From: Lentzea albidocapillata subsp. violacea | Lineage (GTDB): Bacteria > Actinomycetota > Actinomycetes > Mycobacteriales > Pseudonocardiaceae | Assembly (NCBI RefSeq): GCF_900100275.1 | Contig: NZ_FNET01000005.1 | Location: 1 to 64,000, forward strand | Length of the DNA: 64,000 nt | Direction of reading: 5' to 3' | Shown: positions 32,896 to 42,304 of the stretch, one piece after another | Layout: each line of letters begins with the position of its first letter | How positions within the stretch are numbered: the first letter of the stretch is position 1 | Position numbers and translations under genes: made by a program | Notes under the pieces: generated by a model | What the model was told of the DNA's origin: nothing | What the model saw: only the letters and a program-made list of their open reading frames with translations | The model's database searches: none

Positions 32896-34575
32896 TCATC
32901 GCAGCGAACCCTCTTCCGCCCGGCCGACCCACTGCGCGAACCGCTCGTCGGTCTCGCGCTGGGCGACGAAGTTCCGCACGACCCGCTCGACGTACTCGGG
33001 CAGCTCGGCCGAGGTCACCTTGTGGCCGCGCAACTTCCGGCCGAACCCGGCGTCGAGACCGAGGCCACCGCCGAGGTGCACCTGGAAGCCCTCGACCTGG
33101 TTGCCCTGCTCGTCCGTGACGATCTGGCCCTTGAGTCCGATGTCCGCGGTCTGGATGCGGGCACAGGAGTTGGGGCAGCCGTTGATGTGCACGGTGATCG
33201 GCGCCGTGACGCCGTCGACGATGTCCTTGAGGTTGGCTTCGAGCTGCGTGACGAGGTCGAGGGCGCGCGCCTTCGTCTCGACGATCGCGAGCTTGCAGAA
33301 CTCGATGCCGGTGCACGCCATGATGCCCCGGCGCCACGGCGACGGGTCGACCTGCAGGCCCAGCTTGGCGAGATCGCTCTTGAGCGCCGGGATCTCGGAC
33401 TCGGGCACGTCCAGCACGATGATCTTCTGCTGCGGCGTGAAACGGACGCGGCGGGAGCCGGCCCGTTCCGCGTACTTCGCGACCTCGACGAGGATCGAGC
33501 CCGACACACGGCCCGCGACGGGAGCGGCGCCGACGTAGAACAGGCCGTCCTTCTGCTTGTGCACGCCGATGTGGTCGAGCTGCTGGTCCAGGGTCTCCGG
33601 CGCCGGGCCGTCGATCATCTTGCGCTTGAGGTACTCGTCCTCGACGACCTGGCGGAACTTCTCCGGGCCCCAGTCGGCGACGAGGAACTTGATGCGCGCG
33701 CGGTGGCGCAGCCGGCGGTAGCCGTAGTCGCGGAAGACGCTGATGACGGCTTCCCACACGTCCGGCACCTCGTCGAGCGGCACCCAGGCGCCCAAACGCT
33801 TGCCCAGCATGGGGTTCGTGGACAGGCCGCCACCGACCCAGAGGTCGAAGCCCGGCCCGTGCTCGGGGTGGTGCACGCCGACGAACGCGATGTCGTGGAT
33901 CTCGTGCGCGACGTCCTGCAGACCGGAGATGGCCGTCTTGAACTTGCGCGGCAGGTTGGAGAAGCGCGGGTCGCCGATGTAGCGCTCGAGGATCGTGTCG
34001 ATCGCCGGCTGCCCGTCGATCACCTCGTCCTGCGAGATGCCCGCGACCGGCGAACCGAGGATGACGCGCGGGCTGTCGCCACACGCCTCCATCGTCGTCA
34101 GGCCGACGGCTTCGAGCTTCTGCCAGATCGTGGGAACGTCCTCGACCCGGATCCAGTGGTACTGGATGTTCTGCCGGTCGGTGATGTCCGCGGTGTCACG
34201 CGCGTAGGTCTGCGAGATCTCGCCGAGGACCGTCAACTGCTCCGTGGTGAGCGCACCGCCGTCGCTGCGGACGCGCATCATGAAGAACTCGTCGTCCAGC
34301 TCCTCCGGCTCCAGCGTGGCCGTGCGGCCGCCGTCGATGCCGGGCTTGCGCTGCGTGTACAGGCCGTACCAGCGGAACCGTCCGCGCAGGTCGGCCGGGT
34401 CGATCGAGTCGAAACCGCCGTGGGCGTAGATGTTCTCGATGCGGGCGCGGACGTTGAGCGGGTTGTCGTCCTTCTTGCTCCGCTCGTTGGGGTTCAGCGG
34501 CTCTCGGTAACCGAGTGCCCACTGCCCCTCGCCGCGACGCTGCTTGGCACGCGGTGACGTCTGCGGCGTGGCCAT
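32896..34575 (-). CDS. sirA: Ferredoxin-dependent assimilatory sulfite reductase
   Basis: A 559-residue siroheme enzyme that reduces sulfite to sulfide. The siroheme/4Fe-4S ligands are MACTGIEFCK near residue 421 and NGCPNSCAR near 467-473. The fold is the usual two-fold repeat. The Tyr-Cys crosslink found in mycobacterial SirA cannot be judged from here. ATG 34575 is preferred because GGAGG then lies six bases upstream; ATG 34581 touches the GGAGG directly. It is the first enzyme gene of a nine-gene operon. Confidence 0.94.
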   Translation of the reverse strand: MATPQTSPRAKQRRGEGQWALGYREPLNPNERSKKDDNPLNVRARIENIYAHGGFDSIDPADLRGRFRWYGLYTQRKPGIDGGRTATLEPEELDDEFFMMRVRSDGGALTTEQLTVLGEISQTYARDTADITDRQNIQYHWIRVEDVPTIWQKLEAVGLTTMEACGDSPRVILGSPVAGISQDEVIDGQPAIDTILERYIGDPRFSNLPRKFKTAISGLQDVAHEIHDIAFVGVHHPEHGPGFDLWVGGGLSTNPMLGKRLGAWVPLDEVPDVWEAVISVFRDYGYRRLRHRARIKFLVADWGPEKFRQVVEDEYLKRKMIDGPAPETLDQQLDHIGVHKQKDGLFYVGAAPVAGRVSGSILVEVAKYAERAGSRRVRFTPQQKIIVLDVPESEIPALKSDLAKLGLQVDPSPWRRGIMACTGIEFCKLAIVETKARALDLVTQLEANLKDIVDGVTAPITVHINGCPNSCARIQTADIGLKGQIVTDEQGNQVEGFQVHLGGGLGLDAGFGRKLRGHKVTSAELPEYVERVVRNFVAQRETDERFAQWVGRAEEGSLR

Positions 34576-34643
34576 CGCCATCCTCCGGGTTTCGAGGCGC
34601 TCAGTGCGCGTGCGAGCCCGGAGGTGCTTGTGGTGGGGGCGTC

Positions 34644-34680
34644 GTCAGCGCGCCGAGCGCTGACGGGAACAAATCAGCGC
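34644..34680 (-). promoter_or_regulatory. Attenuator-like alternative hairpins in sulfur operon leader
   Basis: Read on the minus strand, segment A (GCGCTGAT, 34680-34673), B (GTCAGCGC, 34664-34657) and C (GCGCTGAC, 34651-34644) follow in order. B can pair with A or with C but not both. A begins four bases after the leader peptide's stop, so a ribosome stalled there would cover A and favour B-C. No U tract follows C, so the outcome may act on Rho or on translation. Its function is inferred. Confidence 0.55.
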
Positions 34681-34684
34681 GCGG

Positions 34685-34771
34685 TCATGCCGAACGACGG
34701 CACATCGCGCTGGAGACACGACGGAAGTCGACGTGGCGGCGGGCCACGAGGCGGACTCCAGTCGAATGCAT
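34685..34771 (-). CDS. Sulfur-operon leader peptide
   Basis: A 28-residue peptide ending RRHVDFRRVSSAMCRRSA. It belongs to a known actinobacterial set of short upstream peptides with an RRHVDLxRxxSAxC core that precede sulfur and other metabolic operons. ATG 34771 follows CTGAGG; ATG 34786 would add five residues. Its single Cys near the end, and the hairpins just downstream, suggest it senses cysteine supply through ribosome stalling. Confidence 0.7.
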   Translation of the reverse strand: MHSTGVRLVARRHVDFRRVSSAMCRRSA

Positions 34772-34943
34772 GACCTCAGTGTGCATGCCGTCCAGTGCGT
34801 GGTCCACCGCCAACCGAATGCTGGGATTGCCGAGGGGGAGTTGACATCCCGGCCCGATCTCACTCCGTAGCATTTCTGTCACCGTCAGATACTCTCCCTG
34901 GTCGAACACCGCCATTCGGGCCGTGTAGGGGACACTGGGAGTC

Positions 34944-36152
34944 ATGCCCTCCGCTTTGCCCGATGGCGAGCCCGCGCCCGCCGACGGTTCGCTTCCCCCT
35001 TCCGCTCTCGCCGGTGTCGGCTCGCGCCCCTTCGGCATCTACGTGCACGTGCCGTTCTGCGCGACCCGTTGCGGCTACTGCGACTTCAACACCTACACGC
35101 CCGGTGAGCTGGGTTCCTCCGCGTCACCGGAGTCGTGGCTGGAGGGCCTGCGCCGCGAACTGGACCTGGCCGCTTCCGTCCTCGGGACCGCTCCGCTGGC
35201 CGAAACCGTGTTCGTCGGCGGTGGCACGCCATCTCTGCTCGGTGCCTCGGGTCTGGGCGACGTCCTGGACGCGGTGCGGCAGTCGTTCGGCCTGGCTCCC
35301 GGCGCCGAGGTGACGACGGAGTCGAACCCCGAGTCGACGTCGGTGGAGTTCTTCTCCGGTATTCGTTCGGCCGGCTACACGCGCGTGTCGTTGGGCATGC
35401 AGTCCGCAGCCAGGCACGTTCTCGCCGTGCTGGACCGCAAGCACACGCCCGGCCGTCCCGGCGAGGCCGCGCTGGAGGCCCGCGCGGCCGGGTTCGAGCA
35501 CGTGAACCTCGACCTGATCTACGGCACGCCGGGGGAACGCCCCTCGGACCTGGCTTCGTCCCTGGACGCCGTGCTGGCCGCGGGCGTCGACCACGTATCC
35601 GCCTACGCGCTGATCGTGGAGGACGGCACCGGCCTCGCCCGCCGCATCCGCCGCGGCGACCTGCCCATGCCGGACGACGACGTGCTGGCCTCGTCTTACG
35701 AGATGGTCGACTCGGTGCTGAGCGGCGCCGGCTTCTCCTGGTACGAGGTGTCGAACTGGGCGACCTCCGCCGAGGCGCAGTGCCGCCACAACGTCCTGTA
35801 CTGGAAGGGCGCCGACTGGTGGGGCTTCGGTCCCGGCGCGCACAGCCACGTGGGCGGCGTGCGCTTCTGGAACGTGAAGCACCCGGCCCGCTACTCGGCC
35901 CTGCTGGCCGAGGGCAACTCACCCGCAGCCGGCCGCGAGACGCTGTCGGCCGAGGACCAGCGCGTCGAACGGGTCCTGCTGGAACTACGCCTCGCCGAAG
36001 GCCTGCCGATGGACGTGCTGGACGACGCCGGCCGTGAGGAGGCGAAGCAGGCGATCGCCGACGGGTTGCTCGAACCGCACGACGACCGCTGCGTGCTGAC
36101 CGACCGCGGCCGCCTGCTGGCCGACGCCGTCGTCAGGCGCCTGCTGCCCTGA
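34944..36152 (+). CDS. hemW: Radical SAM heme chaperone HemW
   Basis: A 402-residue radical SAM protein. The iron-sulfur motif CATRCGYC lies at residues 39-46, after IYVHVPF, both typical of HemW rather than of the coproporphyrinogen oxidase HemN, which has an extra N-terminal part. GGGTPSLL and NLDLIYGTPGE follow. HemW passes heme to respiratory enzymes. It is followed by a convergent small gene with no gap. Confidence 0.93.
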   Translation: MPSALPDGEPAPADGSLPPSALAGVGSRPFGIYVHVPFCATRCGYCDFNTYTPGELGSSASPESWLEGLRRELDLAASVLGTAPLAETVFVGGGTPSLLGASGLGDVLDAVRQSFGLAPGAEVTTESNPESTSVEFFSGIRSAGYTRVSLGMQSAARHVLAVLDRKHTPGRPGEAALEARAAGFEHVNLDLIYGTPGERPSDLASSLDAVLAAGVDHVSAYALIVEDGTGLARRIRRGDLPMPDDDVLASSYEMVDSVLSGAGFSWYEVSNWATSAEAQCRHNVLYWKGADWWGFGPGAHSHVGGVRFWNVKHPARYSALLAEGNSPAAGRETLSAEDQRVERVLLELRLAEGLPMDVLDDAGREEAKQAIADGLLEPHDDRCVLTDRGRLLADAVVRRLLP

Positions 36153-36347
36153 TCAGCGGGCGCGCAGGTCGTGCTGACTGCGCACCTCGGTGATCTTCTG
36201 GCCTTCTTTGTCGTACGTCACCGTGCCCCACCAGAGCCCGTCCTCCCTGCGGGCCTCTTCCCAGACAACCGAGCCCCTCCACCACTCGTCGTCGCTGAGC
36301 ACCAGGCATGGCTTCCCCGGTGGCCGCAGCCACACCACGTTGTCCAC
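36153..36347 (-). CDS. Small conserved-looking protein, unknown function
   Basis: A 64-residue protein from a GTG start (MDNVVWLRPPGKPCLVLSDD), rich in Trp and acidic residues (DDEWWRGSVVWEEA). Its stop codon abuts the hemW stop. The composition and codon use look coding, but I recognise no family. Confidence 0.55.
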   Translation of the reverse strand: MDNVVWLRPPGKPCLVLSDDEWWRGSVVWEEARREDGLWWGTVTYDKEGQKITEVRSQHDLRAR

Positions 36348-36472
36348 GTTTGGACCCTAGCGACGGGCACCGACAAAAACCGGAGCCCGGATCGAGCACG
36401 ACTTCAGAGCGGGCACCGGGCAGGAACGGGGCTGGGTAAACTCGGAAGCAGTGGACACGGAGGTGAACAGCG

Positions 36473-37495
36473 GTGAACGCCGATGAGCGTCGGTTCGAGG
36501 TGCTGCGCGCCATCGTTGCCGACTACGTGTCCAACCAGGAGCCCGTGGGGTCGAAAGCGCTGGTCGACCGGCACAACCTGGGTGTCTCGAGCGCGACCGT
36601 GCGCAACGACATGGCCGCGCTGGAGGACGAGGGCTACATCGCCCAGCCGCACACCAGCGCGGGGCGCGTGCCGACGGACAAGGGCTACCGGCTCTTCGTC
36701 GACAAGCTGAGTGAGATCAAGCCGCTCTCGCAGGCCGAGAAGCGGGCTATCCGCAGCTTCCTCGACGGCGCGATCGACCTCGACGACGTGATGCGTCGCA
36801 GTGTGCGGTTGCTCGCGCAGCTGACCAGGCAGGTGGCGGTGATCCAGGTGCCGACGCTGTCCCGCGCGGCCGTGCGCCACCTGGAGGTGCTGCCGATCAC
36901 GCCGTCGCGGCTGATGCTGGTGCTCATCACCGACACCGGCCGTGTCGACCAGCGCATCGTCGAGCTCGGGGACGTGATCAGCGAGGCGCACACGGCCCAG
37001 CTGCGCGGCGTGCTGAACCAGGCGATGGCGGGGCAGCGGCTGGCTGAGGCGAGTGCCAAGGTCGCCGAGCTGCCCGACGAGGTTCCGCCGAACCTGCGCG
37101 ATCCGATGCTGCGAGTCGCTACTGTGCTCATCGAGACGCTGGTGGAGCACCCGGAGGAACGGCTGGTGCTCGGCGGTACCGCGAACCTCACGCGCAGCAT
37201 CACCGACTTCCCGGGCTCGCTGCGGCAGGTGCTGGAAGCGCTGGAGGAGCAGGTCGTCGTGCTCAAGCTGCTCGCCGCCTCCCGCGACCCCGGTCGCGTG
37301 CTGGTGCGCATCGGCGAGGAGAACGAAGCCGCTGAGATGCGCAGCACTTCCGTGGTGTCCATCGGCTACGGCAGCCGTGACAATCCACTCGGGGGCCTCG
37401 GCGTCGTCGGACCGACGCGCATGGACTACCCCGGGACCATGGCCGCGGTGCGCGCGGTCGCCAACTATGTCGGTGAGATCCTGACCGGTCGTTGA
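36473..37495 (+). CDS. hrcA: Heat-inducible transcription repressor HrcA
   Basis: A 340-residue repressor of heat-shock genes. The winged helix is in the N-terminus ([20 protein letters not shown], then [17 protein letters not shown], the HrcA signature). GGAGG lies nine bases before the GTG. No CIRCE box is present in the 125 bases upstream, so autoregulation from this gap is not supported. dnaJ follows after 22 bases. Confidence 0.95.
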   Translation: MNADERRFEVLRAIVADYVSNQEPVGSKALVDRHNLGVSSATVRNDMAALEDEGYIAQPHTSAGRVPTDKGYRLFVDKLSEIKPLSQAEKRAIRSFLDGAIDLDDVMRRSVRLLAQLTRQVAVIQVPTLSRAAVRHLEVLPITPSRLMLVLITDTGRVDQRIVELGDVISEAHTAQLRGVLNQAMAGQRLAEASAKVAELPDEVPPNLRDPMLRVATVLIETLVEHPEERLVLGGTANLTRSITDFPGSLRQVLEALEEQVVVLKLLAASRDPGRVLVRIGEENEAAEMRSTSVVSIGYGSRDNPLGGLGVVGPTRMDYPGTMAAVRAVANYVGEILTGR

Positions 37496-37517
37496 CCAGA
37501 AACGTCTTGCACTTGAG

Positions 37518-38687
37518 ATGAACACGAAAGCGAACAAGGTGGCCAGGGATTACTACGGCATCCTCGGTGTCTCGCAGAACGCGACACAGGATGAGATCAA
37601 GCGCGCCTATCGCAAGCTCGCGAGGCAGCTGCACCCGGACGTCAATCCCAACGAGGAGGCCCGCTTCAAGGAGGTGACGGCCGCCTACGAGGTGTTGTCG
37701 AACCCGGAGAAGCGCCGCGTCGTCGACCTGGGAGGCGACCCGCTCGACTCGGGCGGCGGTGGCCGCGCGGGCGGTGACCCGTTCGCGGGCTTCGGCCTGG
37801 GCGACATCATGGACGCCTTCTTCGGCGCCACGCCCGGCGGTGGCCGCGGGCCGCGCAGCCGCGTGCAGCCCGGCTCCGACGCGCTGATCCGGCTCGACAT
37901 GACGCTGGAGGAGTGCGCGGCGGGCGCCACCCGTGAGCTGACCGTCGACACGGCGATCCTGTGCGACCGCTGCCACGGCGCCGGCACCCAGAACAACTCC
38001 AAGCCCGTCCAGTGCGACACCTGCCACGGCCGCGGCGAGGTCCAGTCGGTGCAGCGCTCGTTCCTCGGGCAGGTCGTCACGTCTCGTCCGTGCCCGGTGT
38101 GCCGCGGCTACGGCGAGGTCATCCCCGACCCGTGCCAGCAGTGCGCCGGTGACGGCCGCACGCGGTCGCGCCGCACGATCTCCGTGAACATCCCCGCCGG
38201 TGTCGCCGAGGGCATGCGCGTGCGCCTCGCGGGCCAGGGCGAGGTCGGCCCCGGCGGTGGCCCGGCCGGCGACCTCTACGTCGAGGTCGAGGAGCACCCG
38301 CACGAGATCTTCGAACGCGACGGCGCCGACCTGCACTGCATCGTCCAGATCCCGATGACGACGGCCGCCCTGGGCGCCACGTTGCCGTTGAAGACCCTGG
38401 ACGGCGAGGAAGAGCTGCAGATCGACCCCGGCACGCAGCCGGGCACGCAGCTCGTCATGACCGGCCGCGGCATGCCGAAGCTGCGTTCCACCGGCCGTGT
38501 CGACGGTCGCGGAGACCTGCACGTGCACCTTGAGGTGGTCGTGCCGACCAAGCTCGACGCCGCGCAGTCCTCGTTGCTGCGCGACCTGGCCGAGATGCGG
38601 GGCGAGAGCGAGCCCTCCCTGTCCCACAACGGCAAGGGCGGCGGCGGGCTGTTCGCCCGCCTGCGCTCCTCACGCGGCCACCGGTGA
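37518..38687 (+). CDS. dnaJ: Chaperone DnaJ (DnaJ2 type)
   Basis: A 389-residue co-chaperone of DnaK. The J domain has [20 protein letters not shown] and the HPD tripeptide (LHPDVNP); a Gly-rich segment follows, then four zinc-binding repeats [24 protein letters not shown] and CQQCAGDG, and the C-terminal substrate domains. Pairing with hrcA and rsmE marks it as the second actinobacterial DnaJ, separate from the dnaK operon copy. Confidence 0.95.
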   Translation: MNTKANKVARDYYGILGVSQNATQDEIKRAYRKLARQLHPDVNPNEEARFKEVTAAYEVLSNPEKRRVVDLGGDPLDSGGGGRAGGDPFAGFGLGDIMDAFFGATPGGGRGPRSRVQPGSDALIRLDMTLEECAAGATRELTVDTAILCDRCHGAGTQNNSKPVQCDTCHGRGEVQSVQRSFLGQVVTSRPCPVCRGYGEVIPDPCQQCAGDGRTRSRRTISVNIPAGVAEGMRVRLAGQGEVGPGGGPAGDLYVEVEEHPHEIFERDGADLHCIVQIPMTTAALGATLPLKTLDGEEELQIDPGTQPGTQLVMTGRGMPKLRSTGRVDGRGDLHVHLEVVVPTKLDAAQSSLLRDLAEMRGESEPSLSHNGKGGGGLFARLRSSRGHR

Positions 38688-39415
38688 CCCTGCCGGTCTT
38701 CCTCGTCGAGGCGTTGCCCTCCGGCGAGGAGTTCGTGCTCGACGGCCCGGAAGGCCGGCACGCCGCCACCGTGAAGCGGTTGCGCGCGGGCGAGGAGCTC
38801 GTGCTGTCGGACGGGTCCGGTGCCCAGGTGCGCTGTTCCGTGGTGGCGGTGGAGAAGGACGCCCTGGCGTTGCGTGTGGTCGAGCGCTGGGTGGAGCCCG
38901 AACCGGCCCCGCGCGTCGTGCTCGCCCAGGCCCTGGTGAAGGGCGACCGCGGTGAGCTGGCGGTCGAGCTGGCCACCGAGGCCGGCGTGGACGGCGTGGT
39001 GCCGTGGCGCGCGGCCCGGTGCGTGGCGAAGTGGGAAGACGGCCCGCGCGGTGCGAAAGCGTTGGGGCGTTGGCGATCCACGGTCCGTGAGGCGGCCAAG
39101 CAGGCCCGTCGCGCGCGAGTGCCGTTCGTCGACGAACCCGTGAGCACGAATCAGCTTTCTCATCGCGTGTCGTCGTCGGCGCTCACTCTCGTGTTGCACG
39201 AAAGCGCGACCGAACGACTTGCGGACGTCCCGTTGCCCGATTCGGGTGACGTGCTACTTGTAGTGGGTCCCGAGGGTGGAATCACGCCCGAGGAACTCGA
39301 CGCGTTGCGATCTTCGGGGGCGCGGATCGTCCGATTGGGTCCAACCGTTCTGCGTGCATCTACCGCTGCGGCGGTTGCTCTTGGTGCCATTGGGGTACGT
39401 ACCAGTAGGTGGTGA
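38684..39415 (+). CDS. rsmE: 16S rRNA (uracil(1498)-N(3))-methyltransferase
   Basis: A 243-residue SPOUT-fold enzyme that methylates U1498 of 16S rRNA. The N-terminal PUA-like part has [17 protein letters not shown], and the knot motifs are [16 protein letters not shown] and [18 protein letters not shown]. Its GTG overlaps the dnaJ stop by four bases, so hrcA-dnaJ-rsmE form one operon. Confidence 0.95.
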   Translation: MTLPVFLVEALPSGEEFVLDGPEGRHAATVKRLRAGEELVLSDGSGAQVRCSVVAVEKDALALRVVERWVEPEPAPRVVLAQALVKGDRGELAVELATEAGVDGVVPWRAARCVAKWEDGPRGAKALGRWRSTVREAAKQARRARVPFVDEPVSTNQLSHRVSSSALTLVLHESATERLADVPLPDSGDVLLVVGPEGGITPEELDALRSSGARIVRLGPTVLRASTAAAVALGAIGVRTSRW

Positions 39416-39595
39416 CCCCGATCACTCCGAAGATGAACATCGGATGGATTGGCTTGACGCAAGTTGTAGCGAACCGCAGGCGGTTGGGGTTACCCTTGTT
39501 GCAGAGGGGCTGATTGGTCTATCCGGAAACGGAGTAGACGATTAGCCTTTCTGACCAAAAGACTCGCCGGACACCTCCCCCCTCGGTCCGGCGTC

Positions 39596-39648
39596 GGCGC
39601 CTCGCGGCGAAGCGACCCCCAGGCTTCGGACCGCGAGGCGCCCCTTTT
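39596..39648 (+). terminator. Terminator in the rsmE / hydrolase gap
   Basis: GGCGCCTCGCGG (39596-39607) pairs with CCGCGAGGCGCC (39631-39642), with a nested GAAGC/GCTTC, and CCTTTT follows. This is the main feature of the 347-base gap 39416-39762. Nothing else supportable was found there; short frames such as one from ATG 39433 have no coding signs. Confidence 0.85.
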
Positions 39649-39762
39649 GGTTTCAGGTGTCATTGTGCGCCCTGCGCTGGCCGTCTGGCCTGCGGGTTCG
39701 TCACCCCCTATCGAACCGGTGCGCTTCTCGGCGAATTCTTGTCGTTCACGTAAGTTCTGCGT

Positions 39763-40419
39763 GTGCAGCGAATTGCTTACGGTGACCATCCCAGTCAGTT
39801 CGGCGAGCTTTACGTTCCCCAGACCGCGACTCAGGGTGCCGTTGTCGTCATTCACGGTGGTTTTTGGCACCAGCGCTACGGCCTCGAACTCGGCCGCCCT
39901 CTCGCGGACGTGCTCGTCGCGGAAGGATTTGTCGTCTGGAACATCGAATACCGGCGGGTGAGCGGCGGCGGTGGGTGGCCGCAGACGGGTGAGGACGTGC
40001 TCGCCGCCATCGACGCCGTCGACATCGGGCCCGTCGTGACGCTCGGGCACAGCGCCGGAGGCCACCTCGCCGTGTGGGCGGCCAGGCACAGCGCGCGAGT
40101 GGTCGGGGCGGTCGCCCAGGCGGCGGTGCTGGACTTCACCAGGCACATCACGCCGCGGGCGCTGGAACTGTGCACCGAGGAACAGTTCGCGGAGGCCTCG
40201 CCGGCCGCGTTGATCCCCATCGGCAAGCCGGTGGTGTGCGTGCACGGTGACCAGGACGAGGACGTCCCGGTCGAGCAGTCGATCGAGTTCTGCGCCGCCG
40301 AGCCGCAGGCGGAACTCGTCGTGGTGCAGGGCGCAGGGCACATGGACATGATCACGCCGGGCACCGAGTCGTGGGAGAGGTGCCGCGCGGCTGTCGTTCG
40401 GCTCGCGCACGGCTGCTAG
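39763..40419 (+). CDS. Alpha/beta hydrolase
   Basis: A 218-residue esterase-like hydrolase of the kynurenine-formamidase/BD-FAE type. The oxyanion-hole motif is VVIHGGFWHQRY, the nucleophile elbow GHSAGGHLA, the acid in CVHGDQDEDVP and the His in GAGHMDMI. It starts with GTG. The TetR gene begins ten bases later and likely controls the pair. The substrate is unknown. Confidence 0.88.
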   Translation: MQRIAYGDHPSQFGELYVPQTATQGAVVVIHGGFWHQRYGLELGRPLADVLVAEGFVVWNIEYRRVSGGGGWPQTGEDVLAAIDAVDIGPVVTLGHSAGGHLAVWAARHSARVVGAVAQAAVLDFTRHITPRALELCTEEQFAEASPAALIPIGKPVVCVHGDQDEDVPVEQSIEFCAAEPQAELVVVQGAGHMDMITPGTESWERCRAAVVRLAHGC

Positions 40420-40428
40420 AAAGGGCCG

Positions 40429-41028
40429 GTGCCGAAGGTTGTCGACCATGAGCAACGCCGTCGCGAACTCGCTGAGGCAGTGTGGCGCATCGTGCGGCGG
40501 GACGGGATAGACCACGCGTCCGTGCGCGCCGTCGCCGCCGAGTCCGGCTGGTCGAGCGGGTCGCTGCGCCACTACTTCCCGACGCAGGACGCGCTGCTGG
40601 GGTTCGCGATGGAGCTCGCGTACCGGCGGTTCATCGCGCGGTTGGCCACGATCGACACCTCGGCCGGCAACCGGGAGGTGCTGCGGTCCTTCGCACACGA
40701 GATGCTGGCGATGGACGACGACCGCCGGGTCGAGGCCGCGGTGCTGCTGTCGTTCCTGCCGCGAGCGATGGTCGAGCCGTCGTTGCACGAGCTGGAACGC
40801 ATCGGCACACGCGAGTTGTACGGCGAGATCGCGCGGGTTCTCGTTGCGGCGCAAGAAGCCGGTGAGCTGCGAAATGGCGTCGTGCCGATGAAGGCCGCAC
40901 GGCGGTTCATCGTGCTGATCGACGGCCTCAACATCCACCACGGGCTCGGCCCCGACGAGCTCACGGTCGCCGACATGGTCGAGGCCGTCGACGAGCAGCT
41001 GGACCGGCTGTTCGTCCAGGGTCTGTAG
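40429..41028 (+). CDS. TetR-family transcriptional regulator
   Basis: A 199-residue repressor with an N-terminal helix-turn-helix (HASVRAVAAESGWSSGSLRHYFPTQ is the region; key helix SSGSLRHYF) and a helical ligand domain. Its last codons and TAG stop lie inside the end of a MITE (element starts at 41019), so the C-terminus was probably altered by that insertion: the sequence ends FVQGL, where VQGL is partly from the repeat. It is likely an autoregulator of the hydrolase operon. Confidence 0.88.
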   Translation: MPKVVDHEQRRRELAEAVWRIVRRDGIDHASVRAVAAESGWSSGSLRHYFPTQDALLGFAMELAYRRFIARLATIDTSAGNREVLRSFAHEMLAMDDDRRVEAAVLLSFLPRAMVEPSLHELERIGTRELYGEIARVLVAAQEAGELRNGVVPMKAARRFIVLIDGLNIHHGLGPDELTVADMVEAVDEQLDRLFVQGL

Positions 41029-41180
41029 TGAAGTCTGGTCCGATGAGGGTCGCGCTTGAGGTGGTTCCCGGTGGTGCGGCCGGGCGGCCCGCATACCGGT
41101 GTTGTATGTGGGTTGTCCGGCCGTGCCGCCAGGGGCCGCCGCGGGCTCGGCTGTCGCGGATCAGACTTCGATACAGACCC
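41019..41180. mobile_element. MITE-like element, family 1, copy 1
   Basis: A 162-base element with inverted ends GGGTCTGTA.TGAAGTCTG and the reverse complement of GGGTCTGTATCGAAGTCTG. It has the same length as the copy at 54944-55105 and is clearly the same sequence. A large internal hairpin surrounds TGCATACCGG-like sequence (here CGCATACCGGTG). The right end is followed by TA; the left is preceded by CA. It encodes no convincing protein. It is probably moved by an IS630-type transposase acting in trans (inferred). Confidence 0.8.
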
Positions 41181-41192
41181 TAGGCTTGGGGC

Positions 41193-41510
41193 ATGGCCTG
41201 TTTGTTCTGCCGGATCGCCGGCGGTGAGATTCCCGCGACGATCGTGCACGAGACCAAGACGACGCTCGCGTTCCGCGACATCCAGCCCAAGGCGCCCGTG
41301 CACGTGCTGCTCATCCCGCGCGAGCACGTGCCGAACGCCGTCGACCTGAACGGCGACCAGCTCGGCGACCTCTTCGCCGCCGCGAAGGAGGTCGCCGACG
41401 CCGAGGGCGTGGCCGAGTCGGGCTACCGGCTGCTCTTCAACACCGGGCCGGACAGCGGACAGGAGGTCTTCCACGCCCACCTGCACCTGCTGGGCGGCCG
41501 GCGCCTCTAG
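41193..41510 (+). CDS. HIT family protein
   Basis: A 105-residue HIT-domain hydrolase (Hint-like purine nucleoside phosphoramidase). CLFCRIAGGEIPATIV opens the family, and the active site is QEVFHAHLHLLGGRRL with the His triad. The ATG lies only 12 bases after the MITE. The MITE end and flank create TAGGCT, a possible -10 box, so the element may have changed its promoter. It converges on the GNAT genes with a 4-base overlap. Confidence 0.92.
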   Translation: MACLFCRIAGGEIPATIVHETKTTLAFRDIQPKAPVHVLLIPREHVPNAVDLNGDQLGDLFAAAKEVADAEGVAESGYRLLFNTGPDSGQEVFHAHLHLLGGRRL

Positions 41511-42304
41511 CCCAGCGCCTGCAGCAGGGGAGCGTGGTAGCGGGTGCGGTCACCGGGCAGGTGCTCGGCACCGCGGACCATCCAGGTGGCCTCGCCCCAC
41601 GACTCCAGGCCGTGCTCGCGCACGAACGCGATGACCTCGGGATCGTGCACGTCGACGCGCACGCTGGGATCACCGGCGGCGCAGTCGGCGATGAGCGCGC
41701 ACGCGTCGGCGGCGGAGTCCGCGATGACCGGGCCGATCAGCTTCCGGCCCTCGCGCACCTGCCACGAGCCCGCGACGCCGTGCTCGGAGATCCGGACCGT
41801 GCCCATCCTGAGCAGCGACTCCCACAGGTACGGCCGGGTGAGGCCGGTGACCTTGGTGTCGAGCGCGACGAGGTCGTCGAGGTCGGCGGCGGTCGCGATA
41901 TGCGATATATCGGATGCCGGTCCGGTGAAGGTCCCAGCGTGGATGTCGGTGAAGCCGACGGCGCGGAAACCCATCTGCTCGTAAAGCGGGCGGCCCATCG
42001 ACGTCGCGAACAACGTCGAGACATCCGTATCCAATACATGGGATACCAGTCGGCGGGCGTGGCCTTGGCGCGCGGCGCGTTCGGCGACCAGCACCATGCT
42101 GACCGACGCCAGCTCCGGATAACGCGTCACGATCGTCGTGCCGACGAGGCCCTGCTCGTCGAACAGTCCCCAGCCGTCGCCGTACGTGAGCAGGAACTCC
42201 CATTTGCTCTCCTCGCGCGGCCACGACCGGCTTTCCGCCAGGTCGGAGCACGCGGGGATGTCGTCCAAGGTCAGTCGTCGCAGTTCCACAGTTTCCCCAG
42301 TCAT
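41507..42304 (-). CDS. GNAT-family N-acetyltransferase, copy 2 of tandem pair
   Basis: A 265-residue protein with an N-terminal GNAT domain (RLTLDDIPACSDLAESRSW, LATSMGRPLYEQMGF-like region as FATSMGRPLYEQMGF) and a second GNAT-like domain at the C-terminus, as in YitH-type proteins. It is a paralogue of the next gene upstream, overlapping it by four bases. AT-rich palindromes lie inside it at about 41903-41912 and 42027-42046. The substrate is unknown. Confidence 0.85.
   Translation of the reverse strand: MTGETVELRRLTLDDIPACSDLAESRSWPREESKWEFLLTYGDGWGLFDEQGLVGTTIVTRYPELASVSMVLVAERAARQGHARRLVSHVLDTDVSTLFATSMGRPLYEQMGFRAVGFTDIHAGTFTGPASDISHIATAADLDDLVALDTKVTGLTRPYLWESLLRMGTVRISEHGVAGSWQVREGRKLIGPVIADSAADACALIADCAAGDPSVRVDVHDPEVIAFVREHGLESWGEATWMVRGAEHLPGDRTRYHAPLLQALG

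Noticed and set aside
36348..36472. Possible CIRCE operator before hrcA
   Set aside because: The GCACTC-N9-GAGTGC pattern is absent in this gap on both strands.
39433..39516. Short ORF in the rsmE-hydrolase gap (about 26 residues from ATG 39433)
   Set aside because: No ribosome site at proper spacing and no recognisable sequence; not supportable as a gene.
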